The notes below the pieces were generated by a model, which was given only the letters and a program-made list of their open reading frames with translations, did not search any database and was not told where the DNA came from. A stretch of 43,683 nucleotides of DNA, from the NCBI GenBank assembly GCA_964442745.1, contig CAYUAI010000029.1, forward strand, positions 1-43,683, in the 5' to 3' direction. This document shows positions 26,001 to 34,002 of the stretch, one piece after another; position 1 is the stretch's first letter; every line of letters begins with the position of its first letter. The translations under genes were made by a program, and so were the position numbers. The DNA comes from CAYUAI01 sp964442745. GTDB taxonomy: Bacteria; Pseudomonadota; Gammaproteobacteria; S012-40.

Positions 26001-26450
26001 CGGGTATTAAAAAAACAAGCCGTGATTCGCGCATCCTTAATGCAGCTCGGAGTGGGGCATCCTGATCTAGATCCGTCAGTACAGCGTGTCATGGATGCCT
26101 TATTAAATGTGCTAAATGAATCACGAGGTCGGTGGGTTTTTGATGAAAAACATACCGCAGCGGCTTGCGAGTATGCTTTAACAGGCACCATCAATCAACG
26201 ATTAATCAGTGTCGTTATTGATCGTACGTTTATTGATGATCAAGGGATTCGATGGATTATTGATTATAAAACCAGTATTCATGAAGGTGGAGGATTGCAA
26301 TCATTTTTAGATAGTGAGGTTGAAAGATATCAACCACAGTTAACACGTTATGCCACTTTGTTTAGCCTGTTAGAAAATCGTCCGATTCGACTCGGTTTGT
26401 ATTTTCCGTTGTTAAAAGAATGGCGGGAATGGGCTGGTGAATCGGTTTAA
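23022..26450 (+). CDS. AddA-like UvrD/REP helicase-nuclease
   Basis: A helicase-nuclease of about 1142 residues. Several in-frame ATGs exist (23007, 23013, 23016, 23022); 23022 has GAGG nine bases upstream and gives an eight-base overlap with the AddB-like gene. Superfamily 1 motifs are visible: Walker A in QAPAGSGKTELLTQRY (near residue 26), IDEFQDTS (motif II, D426), VGDPMQSIYRFREAE (motif III) and VMTIHKSKGLEFDTV (motif V). The C-terminal RecB-type nuclease is intact: GSIVHGFLE, VIDRTFID, IDYKTS (D1081) and QLTRYA. It should unwind and degrade DNA ends with its partner. Chi recognition cannot be judged from sequence alone. Confidence 0.93.
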   Translation: MNEVVDSPQRARALDVSDSFIVQAPAGSGKTELLTQRYLSLLSTVAKPEEIIAITFTRKAASEMRNRVLSALDKVNSQAELVSEHEKNTWQLAQAVIVRDQQLNWQLLDNPNRLRIQTIDSLCASITRQMPITSRFGAQPAISDNPSVLYQQAARETIAEVESKESWSEPLAHLLTYLDNNLKSIEKLLASMLARRDHWLRHVAGGDQYGSKRDDLERAINNAVNDEMTLLAESFPLEQAEEMISLVGFAASQLNVTKGEDSPLIDCLDMDELPEFSAENVAEWQGIAHLFLTAQGTWRKTANATIGFPVATKIKDKQQKAHYQAMKQSFMQWVEHGAENEAFTKQLHDIRSLPPSEYRDDQWEIMDALFALLPLAVAQLKLIFNQHGCVDFTEVSQAAVTALGFSDQPSDLALALDYRIQHILIDEFQDTSLSQYKLTEQLTAGWVEGDGRTLFVVGDPMQSIYRFREAEVGLFLRAQHQGIGNVHLQSLNLTVNFRSQAGIVDWVNRSFHKIFPQRENIAMGAVSYVASNAFNENKNPEAVQIHCFFSNDVNLEAERVQQLVMQTRAETPKGTIAILVRSRGHASAILPALKKAGLNYQAMEIERMGQRPVIQDLLALTRSLLHPGDRISWLATLRAPWCGLSLDDLTQLCGDDHYKTIWAQINNKDSVSRLSAPGKIRLTRLADVFKVALPQRNRLSLRRYVEGVWLVLGGPAVVGNETDLEDAAVYFSLLDQLEQGQTLTDFEQLMNKVEQLFARPNIEADQRLQVMTIHKSKGLEFDTVIVPGLGRKPTGHEKRLLLWMERPREQQKTDLLMAPIASPGREDDAIYCYLKQLDEQKSLLEDARLLYVAATRAKHNLHLIGHTGVKHEDEDMQLSAPHPKSLLSRLWVIVKDQLHRELQTLCLENSATIADEVSLNEASHDFITRLVTDWQLPDVAPMILTETLKNTLEEASENLEYDWATESTKHVGSIVHGFLESIGKEGIEYWDSARVLKKQAVIRASLMQLGVGHPDLDPSVQRVMDALLNVLNESRGRWVFDEKHTAAACEYALTGTINQRLISVVIDRTFIDDQGIRWIIDYKTSIHEGGGLQSFLDSEVERYQPQLTRYATLFSLLENRPIRLGLYFPLLKEWREWAGESV

Positions 26451-26784
26451 TTCTATCGGAAAATTATCTAGCATAGAAAAATTGTGCATTTATAATTGTT
26501 CATAGGAAAACGAAAAATGGGTTAATCATTGTGGTTTCATCAATTAGGTCTCTTTCTGGTGTGTTTCTTTCGTGAGAAGCCAATTTTTTTTTACATCATT
26601 GAAGGGCGTTTTTTTGATCAATAATTCAGTAACTGATTGATTTTTCAGTCAATCACTCTGTAGTAAAAGCGCTGGTCCTAAAACTGAGTGGGAAAAGTTG
26701 TTTAACCTGGTTTCACCATTCCATAACGATAGTCAATCAGTTTATCCTCTTTGACATAGTTGGAAATAAGGTCAGGTATTTAGG

Positions 26785-26890
26785 TGGTAATCGTTGGCTG
26801 GTTATTATACCCAAGATGCTTGAGTAATTTAATATGTTTATCTGCATGATCATGAATGTCACTACTCAAGGCATAGGTTTGTTTTGTAAC
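26785..26890 (-). pseudogene. relic of a metallophosphoesterase N-terminus
   Basis: On the minus strand one frame reads QTYALSSDIHDHADK and then LLKHLGYNNQPTITT before a stop. This resembles the start of calcineurin-like phosphoesterases (the D-x-H-G metal motif, here D-I-H-D, then an LLKHLGY helix), but the remaining metal motifs are absent. It is probably a decayed fragment; chance resemblance cannot be excluded. Confidence 0.35.
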
Positions 26891-26986
26891 TGAGAATCAA
26901 GAATTAATCAAGCGTGAGATTCGGGTCATTAATGTATTGATGACATTCTGACTTATTTTTAAACAGATATGAATTTGAGTGTAGTT

Positions 26987-26996
26987 TTGTTATAAT
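26987..26996 (+). promoter_or_regulatory. candidate extended -10 promoter of the Calx-beta lipoprotein gene
   Basis: TTTGTTATAAT near 26986-26996 contains a consensus TATAAT preceded by TGn, an extended -10 element that can work without a strong -35. It lies about 110 bases before the chosen start codon. Confidence 0.35.
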
Positions 26997-27104
26997 TTGG
27001 CCACAATAAATAATGTTAAATAATTACAAGCGTCTCGGGGTTCTGGCATTGAGCAGATACCAACGAGCCGGTCATTAAATATAAATGTGAGGGAGTTTTT
27101 AGTG

Positions 27105-27801
27105 ATGCTTAATTGCGGATGCAAGGGATTTTACCGTCTTTTATTTACAATTTTTTTAAGTGTTCTACTGATTGCTTGTGGCAGCGGGAGTACGAGTGGA
27201 GGGGATGGAGAAACCCCAAGTCTCAGTATTTCAAATGCCGCTGTTACTGAAGGCGATAGTGGTATTGCGAATCTCAACTTCATCGTCAGCCTCAGCGCTC
27301 AGGCCAGCGAGGATGTGACGGTGGATTATGCCACTATTGATGGTACGGCTACGGCCGGGAGCGATTACACAACAATCAGTGGCAAGCTTACCATCTCTGC
27401 GGGTAGCACTTCGGGGGCGGTGATTGTGAGCATCACCGGTGATACGGATATTGAAAACAACGAAACACTTACGTTAACACTGAGCAATCCTAACGGCGCG
27501 AGTCTGCGCACGGCGACGGCCATAGGTACGATCACTAATGACGATGCGGCGGCTTCGTTACCAACGATGGATATCACGAGTGCCAATGTGAGCGAGGGAG
27601 ACAGTGGCACGTCGAACCTTAGCTTTACCGTTAGTCTTAGCACTGAGGCCAGCAGCGATGTCATGGTGGATTATGCCACGTCCGATGGTACAGCAACCGC
27701 CGCTATTGATTACACCGCAATGAATGACACGCTTACCATCTCAGCGGGTAGTATTTCGGGGGTGGTGACGGTGAGCATTACCGGTGATACTGATGTGGAA
27801 A
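27105..27801 (+). CDS. Calx-beta repeat lipoprotein, 5' part (cut by assembly gap)
   Basis: Start ATG 27105 is preferred: GGGAG lies nine bases upstream, while a GTG at 27087 has no support. A lipoprotein signal (FLSVLLIAC, then GSGSTSGG) is followed by repeated Calx-beta domains: repeat 1 begins near 27216, repeat 2 near 27561. Each has the ending D-V-E-x-N-E-T and the loops V-D-Y-A-T-x-D-G-T-A and G-D-T-D. Such domains bind Ca2+ and occur in large adhesins. The frame runs into 100 N at 27802. The last 55 bases before the gap are identical to the first 55 after it, so the gene almost certainly continues at 27902 without a stop. Confidence 0.85.
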
Positions 27802-28740
27802 NNNNNNNNNNNNNNNNNNNNNNNNNNNNNNNNNNNNNNNNNNNNNNNNNNNNNNNNNNNNNNNNNNNNNNNNNNNNNNNNNNNNNNNNNNNNNNNNNNN
27901 NGGTAGTATTTCGGGGGTGGTGACGGTGAGCATTACCGGTGATACTGATGTGGAAAGCAATGAAACGCTTACGGTGACACTGAGCAATCCGAATGGCGCG
28001 AGTTTGGGGACGGCGACAGCGATAGGTACCATCAATGATGATGACTCGACCACCCTGCCAACGGTCAGTCTCACCGGTGGTCGTGTGGTGGAGGGGGATA
28101 GTGGGACGTCAAATCTTATCTTTACCGTCAATCTTAGCACTCAGGCCAGTAGCGATGTCAGGGTGGATTACGTGACTTCCGATGGCACGGCCACGTTAGG
28201 CAGTGATTACACGGAAATCAGTGGTACGCTGACCATCCCCGCTGGCCGCACTTCAGCTATGGTCATGGTGAGTATCATCGGTGATACTGATGTGGAAAAC
28301 GATGAAACACTTACGTTGACACTGAGCAATCCGAATGGCGCAAGTTTGGGGACGGCGACAGCGATAGGTACTGTCAATGATGACGATTCGGCGGCAACTT
28401 TGTTACCAACAGTCAATATGAGCGATGTCAGTGTGACTGAAGGTGACAGTGGTATGTCAACTCTCATTTTTACCATTAGTCTTAGTGTTCAATCTAGCAG
28501 TGAGGTGACCGTTGACTACGCCACCTCTGATGGCACGGCGGTGGCGGGTACCGATTACACGGCCATCAATGGCACGCTTACCATCCCAGTCGGTAGTACT
28601 TCGGGTACGGTGGCGGTGAGCGTTATCGGAGATGTTGATGTGGAAGGCAACGAAACACTTACGCTTACCTTGAGTAATGCCAACGGTGTTATCTTTGGCA
28701 CGGCGATAGCGACGGGAATCATCAATGATGACGACGACGC
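27219..28740. repeat. tandem Calx-beta repeats, about 345 bp each
   Basis: Repeat units begin (at the P-T-(V/M) codon) near 27216, 27561, 28058 and 28406. Spacings are 345 bp, then 348 bp for the last two; if the duplicated 55 bp and the N run are collapsed the middle spacing is 342 bp. Long identical stretches, for example around CACTGAGCAATCCGAATGG, show recent copying or conversion. Confidence 0.85.
27802..27901. other. 100-N scaffold gap
   Basis: The run is exactly 100 N, the conventional placeholder for a gap of unknown size. Bases 27747-27801 and 27902-27956 are identical (55 bp), which is what abutting de Bruijn contigs of k=55 look like. The true distance is therefore probably a negative overlap or a whole number of repeats. 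Confidence 0.95.
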
Positions 28741-30169
28741 AACGACACCGTTGCCAAATGAGCCAGTCTCCGGTTTATTTTATAACAGCGGTAGCATATC
28801 AATGATTGATTTAGCCAATCCATCTGTTGCACCGATAATGGTTGAGGCGAGAAGTACGGTGGGAGAGGCTGGACTATGGCATGGGGCGATTGATGTTGCG
28901 GGTCAACGAGCCACAGATCTTCATACCCGAACCATTATTTATGGTACGGCCGATGGTATCTATAAAATAAGTGCGCTTAAAGGAGATCCAAAAACGCCTG
29001 TCCAAGTATCTAATGAAATGGGGGTGGCAGAGATGTGCAAATACCAGTGGGCCAGTGATTTTGCCGACCATAACGATACCATTTATCTCTATAAGATGCC
29101 GGGGGCGGATACCAGCTGTGGGACGTCTGACGATGAGTGGAAAATGGTTCGAGTGGGTATGGACGCCACCATGGATCCTGTCATTGCCAAGGAAATGGAT
29201 CTCGAAATTTATGATACGGCCTCGGGAGCCATCATCGGCTTTCTTGCCTTTGAGGGAAATAAAATTATTCGATGTGATCAAAATTTTCTGAGTTGTTCTG
29301 ATGTGGTTTCTTTTGTCAGCAATGGCGAGGTACTTGAAGATAACCCTTTCATTGGTACCGCGATTCTGTGGGTTGATGACAAGCTTTATCGCTACAATAT
29401 CGCTACTAGCACGCTCTCAGAGGCATTGCATACATTTTCTGGTGGAATACCTCCTCGTTCCGTTACTTCTGATACCGATGGCACTAATCTTTATTTTGCG
29501 GATGGCAATGAACTTTATCAGCTCCCGCTGGATGGTAGCGCTACTGCCTCCTTGCTGACTACTGCGATAGCGGTTGGCGAAATAAACGAAATTAATATGA
29601 CAACAAATCGAGTTGTGTATGTTGTGTCAGCTCTCGTTAGTAGTATGGCGGCTCTCGAATCTGTCAGCAAAACGGGTGGAGCGGCTATGACTTTGTCGTC
29701 TATTGAGGGTTTCGTATCTGTTCAAACCGCGGGTAGATTTGTTTATTATAATAGGTTTTTGCCCACAGCCACTGGGCCGGTTTTTAGTATTATCAATGAA
29801 GATGGGACAGGTGTGGTAGAAACGCAAGAGGCGCAGATGACTGGGTTTCTCTATAGTTCAACCCAGGGTGTTGGCGAGTTTACTTATGGACGGATCATTT
29901 GGACTGAGGGCTGCTCAATGACTGATTGCCGCGGTGGCACCATTAAATCAATTGATGCGGCCACAAAGAGTGAAGAAATTGTGTTGGGAACCATCCCGCA
30001 GGATATGACTTCCATTGTTTTTGTTGGTATGAATAATGAAACGCTTGGTCTTGGCTTTGATGGCGTGAGAGGTAGCGATATATTCTTTGTTAATGCCAAT
30101 CTGGCTAATTCTCTGAAAAGGATCACCACCACGCCAGCGATTAATGAAGCGTTGCTTGGGGGGGGATAA
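27902..30169 (+). CDS. Calx-beta repeat lipoprotein, 3' part with C-terminal propeller-like domain
   Basis: This is the downstream continuation of the gene starting at 27105; the frame is set by the 55-bp duplicate and runs 755 codons to TAA 30167-30169. It finishes repeat 2 and contains repeats 3 and 4 (near 28058 and 28406). After a DDDDATTPLPNEP linker (about 28730) comes a unique domain of roughly 470 residues with short repeated strands such as IIYGTADGIYKISAL and LYRYNIATSTLSEAL, which suggests a beta-propeller. Two cysteine pairs lie in the latter part (around SCSDVV and GCSMTDC). The whole is a large surface lipoprotein, probably adhesive; a precise role cannot be given. Confidence 0.82.
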   Translation, partial: GSISGVVTVSITGDTDVESNETLTVTLSNPNGASLGTATAIGTINDDDSTTLPTVSLTGGRVVEGDSGTSNLIFTVNLSTQASSDVRVDYVTSDGTATLGSDYTEISGTLTIPAGRTSAMVMVSIIGDTDVENDETLTLTLSNPNGASLGTATAIGTVNDDDSAATLLPTVNMSDVSVTEGDSGMSTLIFTISLSVQSSSEVTVDYATSDGTAVAGTDYTAINGTLTIPVGSTSGTVAVSVIGDVDVEGNETLTLTLSNANGVIFGTAIATGIINDDDDATTPLPNEPVSGLFYNSGSISMIDLANPSVAPIMVEARSTVGEAGLWHGAIDVAGQRATDLHTRTIIYGTADGIYKISALKGDPKTPVQVSNEMGVAEMCKYQWASDFADHNDTIYLYKMPGADTSCGTSDDEWKMVRVGMDATMDPVIAKEMDLEIYDTASGAIIGFLAFEGNKIIRCDQNFLSCSDVVSFVSNGEVLEDNPFIGTAILWVDDKLYRYNIATSTLSEALHTFSGGIPPRSVTSDTDGTNLYFADGNELYQLPLDGSATASLLTTAIAVGEINEINMTTNRVVYVVSALVSSMAALESVSKTGGAAMTLSSIEGFVSVQTAGRFVYYNRFLPTATGPVFSIINEDGTGVVETQEAQMTGFLYSSTQGVGEFTYGRIIWTEGCSMTDCRGGTIKSIDAATKSEEIVLGTIPQDMTSIVFVGMNNETLGLGFDGVRGSDIFFVNANLANSLKRITTTPAINEALLGGG

Positions 30170-30213
30170 TTAACCGTAATAACTGTGTTTATCGCGAATA
30201 TCAGTGGTGCTGC

Positions 30214-30244
30214 ACACAGGTAGTCGTAAAAGAGCTACCTGTGT
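30214..30244. terminator. hairpin after the Calx-beta lipoprotein gene
   Basis: ACACAGGTAG (30214-30223) and CTACCTGTGT (30235-30244) pair perfectly with an 11-base loop, 45 bases after the stop codon. No T-run follows, so this is either a terminator aided by other factors or an mRNA-end stabiliser. Confidence 0.55.
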
Positions 30245-30259
30245 GGGCGGGTTGATGTC

Positions 30260-30614
30260 TTATGAACTTATGCGTTCGTATTCGAAAGACCAGGAATAAG
30301 AATCAGTGTGATCCATATTTTTCCCTGGAATGGTATCGGTCGATGTATAACTTAATTCGGTATAGCGAATGCGGCCTTGTCCAGTAATTAATCACCTGAG
30401 AACTTTCTCCAATTTCACCCCAACCATTTACCATAAAACGGAATCGACGGTAAGGCCTTTGACTGGTAGCGCTGTAATGATGAGTCGCTTCGGTGCCATT
30501 GCCATCGAGTATTTTTAGGCGAAACCCCAGAGGCAAAGGATCACTTGCACCTTTTATTGCTTTAATCAGAGGAATGATTTCAGCGAACCCGTTCGGTGGA
30601 TGTCGTAGGTTCAA
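30260..30614 (-). pseudogene. unrecognised frameshifted ORF
   Basis: From ATG 30614 a frame of 103 codons (KILDGNGTEATHHYSATSQR ...) runs to 30303. Its ending in another frame (YTELSYTSTDTIPGKNMDHT ... YERISS, stop at 30260-30262) looks more protein-like than the in-frame end, so a frameshift near 30360-30400 is likely. I do not recognise the protein. Its beta-rich, Ser/Thr-rich character suggests an extracellular or structural domain. No clear ribosome-binding site. Treat as a decayed gene of unknown kind. Confidence 0.3.
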
Positions 30615-30671
30615 GGGTGTTTAATTGATTGTACACGGTTGGTTGGAGTATCGCACGGGGCCAGGCCCAGG

Positions 30672-30697
30672 CATTCCCACGCGGGTGCGTGGGAATG
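30672..30697. repeat. REP-like palindrome, copy 1
   Basis: CATTCCCACGC and GCGTGGGAATG form a perfect 11-bp stem around GGGT. The same arms occur at 43543-43566. This is an intergenic repeat family seen in many gammaproteobacteria. Confidence 0.8.
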
Positions 30698-30713
30698 AGG
30701 GGGGGATGGTTAG

Positions 30714-31229
30714 TTACTCGGAAACAAATTGTTCGTCTTTCACTGTATCGTCACTGTCGGAAGTTGTTAGCTCATGTACTTTCGATTTCATTTTATCGAA
30801 AAATCCTGGCTCACTGTTTTCTTCGCTTTTAGCTTCTGTGTGTTGCTCTATCTCTGTTTTTGTTTCGGTTGTGCTGTTTTCCTCGTTGCCGGTGAGTGTG
30901 TCAAATTTTTCTTTGGCAGAATCGAGTAATCCACCAGACGCCGCTTCTTGTGATTCTTTAGCGGTTTCGATTTGCTGTTCGGCTTTGGCTTCAGTTGCCG
31001 CGTCTTCGCCTTTACCGATGAGCGTGTTTAACTTTTCTTTGCTTTTATCGAGCAAATTTTCTGATGCGTCTTCTGTGCTGGCTGATATCGATTGCTCTGT
31101 TGATAGTGCGTTACTTACCTTGTCTTCAATGGCTGTCTCGTCGGCAGCGTATACGACACTGGTGGGGACGAGCAAGCTCGCAGCAAACAGGTAGCTTAAC
31201 GTAGTATTTTGTTTTTTAGGGATCTTCAT
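30714..31229 (-). CDS. exported acidic repeat protein, unknown function
   Basis: ATG 31229 is chosen because AAGGA lies seven bases upstream and a signal peptide follows (LSYLFAASLLVPTSVVYAAD). The mature part (about 140 residues) is very rich in Glu, Lys, Ser and Thr. It holds three related units, NLLDKSKEKLNTLIG (residues 58-72), GLLDSAKEKFDTLTG (100-114) and GFFDKMKSKVHELTT (142-156), about 42 residues apart, each an amphipathic helix. I know no family for it. It could be an envelope-associated helical protein or a stress protein. REP copy 1 lies 16 bases beyond its stop. Confidence 0.6.
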   Translation of the reverse strand: MKIPKKQNTTLSYLFAASLLVPTSVVYAADETAIEDKVSNALSTEQSISASTEDASENLLDKSKEKLNTLIGKGEDAATEAKAEQQIETAKESQEAASGGLLDSAKEKFDTLTGNEENSTTETKTEIEQHTEAKSEENSEPGFFDKMKSKVHELTTSDSDDTVKDEQFVSE

Positions 31230-31718
31230 AGTCATTTCCTTTGTTGTTAAATTGAGAGTAAGAAAGATATTGTTTAAGTCTTGCAAGTCTTGTTTAACTG
31301 TGCATGGTGAAATCATACTCAATACATTCTGCCGCATTTTTCTGGAGCCGAAGGAATATACATGATAATGATTCTAACGAAAACAGGTGACAATGACTAG
31401 CATTTAATTGTTAAACTCTATCTGAAAAGTATAATATCATTAATACCTCTATCGGTTTACACGACATAAAAAAAACCAAACTCAGGATATGAAAAATTAG
31501 CTGAACGTCTACTGAATGAATTCGAAGTGATAGGGTGAAATGTTGTATTTTTAACCGCTTAATGGATAATAAACCAGCAAACAATATCGACGTATCGCTA
31601 TTGGCACTTTCTGCATGAAATAGTGAGAGCAAGAGGCTACTGGTTGAATTATTAATTCAAACGGCACCACAACTGAACTTTAGCGGCATATACCGTCGTA
31701 ACATTGGTCAACTAACTG
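31230..31718. other. spacer with decayed sequence
   Basis: 489 bases with no intact gene. It includes the presumed promoter of the repeat protein on the minus strand (31230-31340). From about 31640 the plus strand leads into the glycosylase relic. Coding remnants elsewhere were not recognised. Confidence 0.3.
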
Positions 31719-31811
31719 ATGAAATGGGAAACAATTAAAGTCGCAGAACAACATCTGCGACGATCTGATCCAATTATGGCGAAATTGATTAAAGAGCATA
31801 CGCCTTCATGA
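31719..31811 (+). pseudogene. AlkA-type DNA-3-methyladenine glycosylase, N-terminal scrap
   Basis: A 30-codon frame contains IKVAEQHLRRSDPIMAKLIK, resembling the first helix of 3-methyladenine DNA glycosylase II proteins (AxxHLxxxDPxLAxLI). The frame stops at 31809-31811 and no helix-hairpin-helix follows. It is a deletion remnant, joined within about 25 bases to the RsbW-like scrap. Confidence 0.5.
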
Positions 31812-31833
31812 TGCATCAACCAAAACAAAACGC

Positions 31834-32064
31834 GTGCCTTATTTTCATTTGCTGGTTGATGATGAATTGATCGTGCGCATTACCGATTTTGCAAAACCTG
31901 TGGATTGCTATGCGATAAAATCTCGAGCGATGGATGATATTCGACCGAGTGGCTTGGGGGTGCATTTAATGCGCAAGGTCATGGATGAGGTGCGTTTTTT
32001 AGAACGGCCAGGTGGCATAGGAAATGTGCTTGAAATGAAAAAGAAAATAAAATCTGTCACATGA
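31834..32064 (+). pseudogene. RsbW-like anti-sigma factor/serine kinase, C-terminal fragment
   Basis: This 76-codon frame (GTG 31834) matches the C-terminal half of an RsbW/HATPase_c_2 protein: DDELIVRITDFAKPVD, then DIRPSGLGVHLMRKVMDEVR, where G-L-G-V-H-L is the G2 ATP-lid glycine motif, and the end RFLERPGGIGNVLEMKK. The N-terminal part with the catalytic Asn box is missing, and the normally conserved Gly before PVD is Ala. It is therefore probably non-functional. The open frame extends a little upstream (DASTKTKR) to the glycosylase scrap, marking a deletion join. Confidence 0.7.
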
Positions 32065-32232
32065 AATATCATGAGGGGTGTTCACCATCCGAATTCCGTG
32101 GATGCCGACGGCTATTTAGATCGTTTAACCAGACATATACCTAGCACACGTAAGAGTTGAGTTAGGCCTAATGAAACCTCCAAATCTAAGCAGTAGCACC
32201 GACATCTAAATCCTAGCTGTGATGGGTATTAA

Positions 32233-34002
32233 TTAAAACGTCCATACTTGTGGGATGATGGCCAGTGTCGTGACACCAAGCAATAGGGTCAGTGGCAGGC
32301 CAAATCGCATATAATCACTAAATCGATAACCTCCCGGACCATACACCATTAAATTGGTTTGGTAGCCGATAGGGGTGGTAAAACTGCAGGAAGCGGCAAA
32401 CATAATACAGATAATAAAGGGGATGACGTTGACATCCAATTGTTGCGCTGTGAAAAAAGCAATGGGAAACATCAGCACAGCAGCGGCATTATTGGTGATT
32501 AATTCAGTACAAACCACCGTCATCACATAAATCATCACCAAGGCCAATATCGGATTGGCACCCGCAAAGTTGATTAATTGGGTGGCAATGGTGGCGGCGG
32601 CGTCGGTTTTTGTCAATGCGGTGCCAAGCGCGATGGAGGCCGCGATCACAATCAATACTTGCCAATCAATGCTGCGGCGTGCTACACCCGCCGTGAGGCA
32701 GCCCGTGATAATCATCAGGCCGGCGGCTAGAAATGCCGCTTTGAACATGCTTAGGTAACCGAGTGTGACCGAACCTACCATGGCCAGCATAATCAGGCTG
32801 GCCATCCACGCTCGGTCGTGGCGTATGGGACGTGAATTTTTTAACAAACTGACCAGGTAAAAATCTCGTGAGTTTTTTTGTTGTTCATTAAAACTGGCGG
32901 TGGCTTCGAGTAATAGGGTGTCACCGGGGGTTAAGCAGATATCACCGATTTTCTGGTTCAGGCGTTTGCCATCGCGGGCAACGGCGATGACCGCCGCATT
33001 ATAATGAGATCGAAAGCGCCCTTGACGAATGGTTTTGCCAATCAATGGACATCGGCTGGATACCACTACCTCGACTAAAGTGAGGGCATGGCGTGGTTCA
33101 CTGAGTTTTTGTTTTTGTTGGGTGATTGGTGTGAGACCACGGATTTTTTGTAAATCGATCACTGATTCCAGTACGCCGGCGAAGATTAACAAGTCGTTGG
33201 CAAGCAGTGGTTCTTGGGGTGAGACAGCGGGTATTATTTGTCCATCACGATCAATGGCGGTTAAAAAAAGGCCGGGCAATTGGCGCAAGCCGGCCTGTTC
33301 TATGGTTTTGCCTACCAGTGGACCATTTTGCTCCACCAGCATTTCTATGGTGTATTCCCGCATGTTGTCAAATTGACTGATGGCCGGGATGCGTTCTTTT
33401 AATAACCGATTGCTGGCGAATAACGTATAGATAAGCACGATGACTACCGCCGGTAACCCCACCCAGGCGATTTCCCATAATCCTAGTGGGCTTGATCCGG
33501 TTTCTGAAATAAGCAAGCCGTTCACGACTAAGTTGGTGCTGGACCCGATCAGCGTCAGCGTTCCTCCGGCAATGGCCGCATAACTCAAGGGGATCATGAG
33601 TTTCGAGACGGATATTTGTTGTCGTTTGGCCCAGTCGTTGACGGCCGGTATCATCATGGCAACAACCGGTGTATTATTTAAAAATGCACTCATGACCATC
33701 ACCGGAACCATTAACTTTAATTGTGCTTTTTTTAAGGATTTAGGTCGGCCGAGTATCGATTGACTTGCCCAGCGAATGGCACCGGTTTCTTGCAAGCCCG
33801 CGGCAATGATAAACAACAGTGCCACGGTAGCCATGCCTTCGTTGGAAAAACCCGCCAGTACTTCTTGTGGGGTGAGAATGCCCGTAATGAGTAATAATAA
33901 AACACCGCCAACGATGATGATGTCCGCCGAAACTTTGCTCAATAAAAGTGCGCTAAAGCACAGTGAAATTACCCCGAGGGTAAACCAGGCTTCCCAGCTC
34001 AT
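32233..34002 (-). CDS. SLC13-family permease with two TrkA-C domains
   Basis: A 589-residue inner-membrane transporter of the divalent-anion/sodium symporter (SLC13/ArsB-like) superfamily. The first half contains NNTPVVAMMIPAV and GGTLTLIGSSTNLVVNG, the conserved SNT-type signatures, and the second half NNAAAVLMFPIA and TTPIGYQTNLMVYGPGGYR, the inverted-repeat equivalent. Between them are two TrkA-C (RCK_C) domains, roughly residues 210-285 (LVGKTIEQAGLRQLPGLFL) and 305-370 (LIGKTIRQGRFRSHYNA). Bacterial homologues carry sulfate, dicarboxylates or other anions; the substrate here is unknown. It is a lone gene with a weak ribosome-binding site before ATG 34002. Confidence 0.92.
   Translation of the reverse strand: MSWEAWFTLGVISLCFSALLLSKVSADIIIVGGVLLLLITGILTPQEVLAGFSNEGMATVALLFIIAAGLQETGAIRWASQSILGRPKSLKKAQLKLMVPVMVMSAFLNNTPVVAMMIPAVNDWAKRQQISVSKLMIPLSYAAIAGGTLTLIGSSTNLVVNGLLISETGSSPLGLWEIAWVGLPAVVIVLIYTLFASNRLLKERIPAISQFDNMREYTIEMLVEQNGPLVGKTIEQAGLRQLPGLFLTAIDRDGQIIPAVSPQEPLLANDLLIFAGVLESVIDLQKIRGLTPITQQKQKLSEPRHALTLVEVVVSSRCPLIGKTIRQGRFRSHYNAAVIAVARDGKRLNQKIGDICLTPGDTLLLEATASFNEQQKNSRDFYLVSLLKNSRPIRHDRAWMASLIMLAMVGSVTLGYLSMFKAAFLAAGLMIITGCLTAGVARRSIDWQVLIVIAASIALGTALTKTDAAATIATQLINFAGANPILALVMIYVMTVVCTELITNNAAAVLMFPIAFFTAQQLDVNVIPFIICIMFAASCSFTTPIGYQTNLMVYGPGGYRFSDYMRFGLPLTLLLGVTTLAIIPQVWTF

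Larger units (their letters stand above)
26451..27104. other. long spacer before the Calx-beta lipoprotein gene
   Basis: 654 bases with the metallophosphoesterase-like relic, an imperfect TGATTGA/TCAATCA hairpin near 26635-26655 and a candidate promoter at 26987-26996. No intact gene is seen. The first part, right after the AddA-like stop, is AT-rich without a clear terminator. Confidence 0.35.

Noticed and set aside
28207..28476. Minus-strand open frames opposite the Calx-beta repeats
   Set aside because: They arise from the repetitive, stop-poor complement of the repeats.
27216..28740. CRISPR-like array
   Set aside because: Repeats are about 345 bp, coding and in frame, with no short spacers; they are protein repeats.
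31374..31390. GATAATGAT-like sequence as a Fur box
   Set aside because: Only about half of the 19-bp consensus matches; the second half is wrong.
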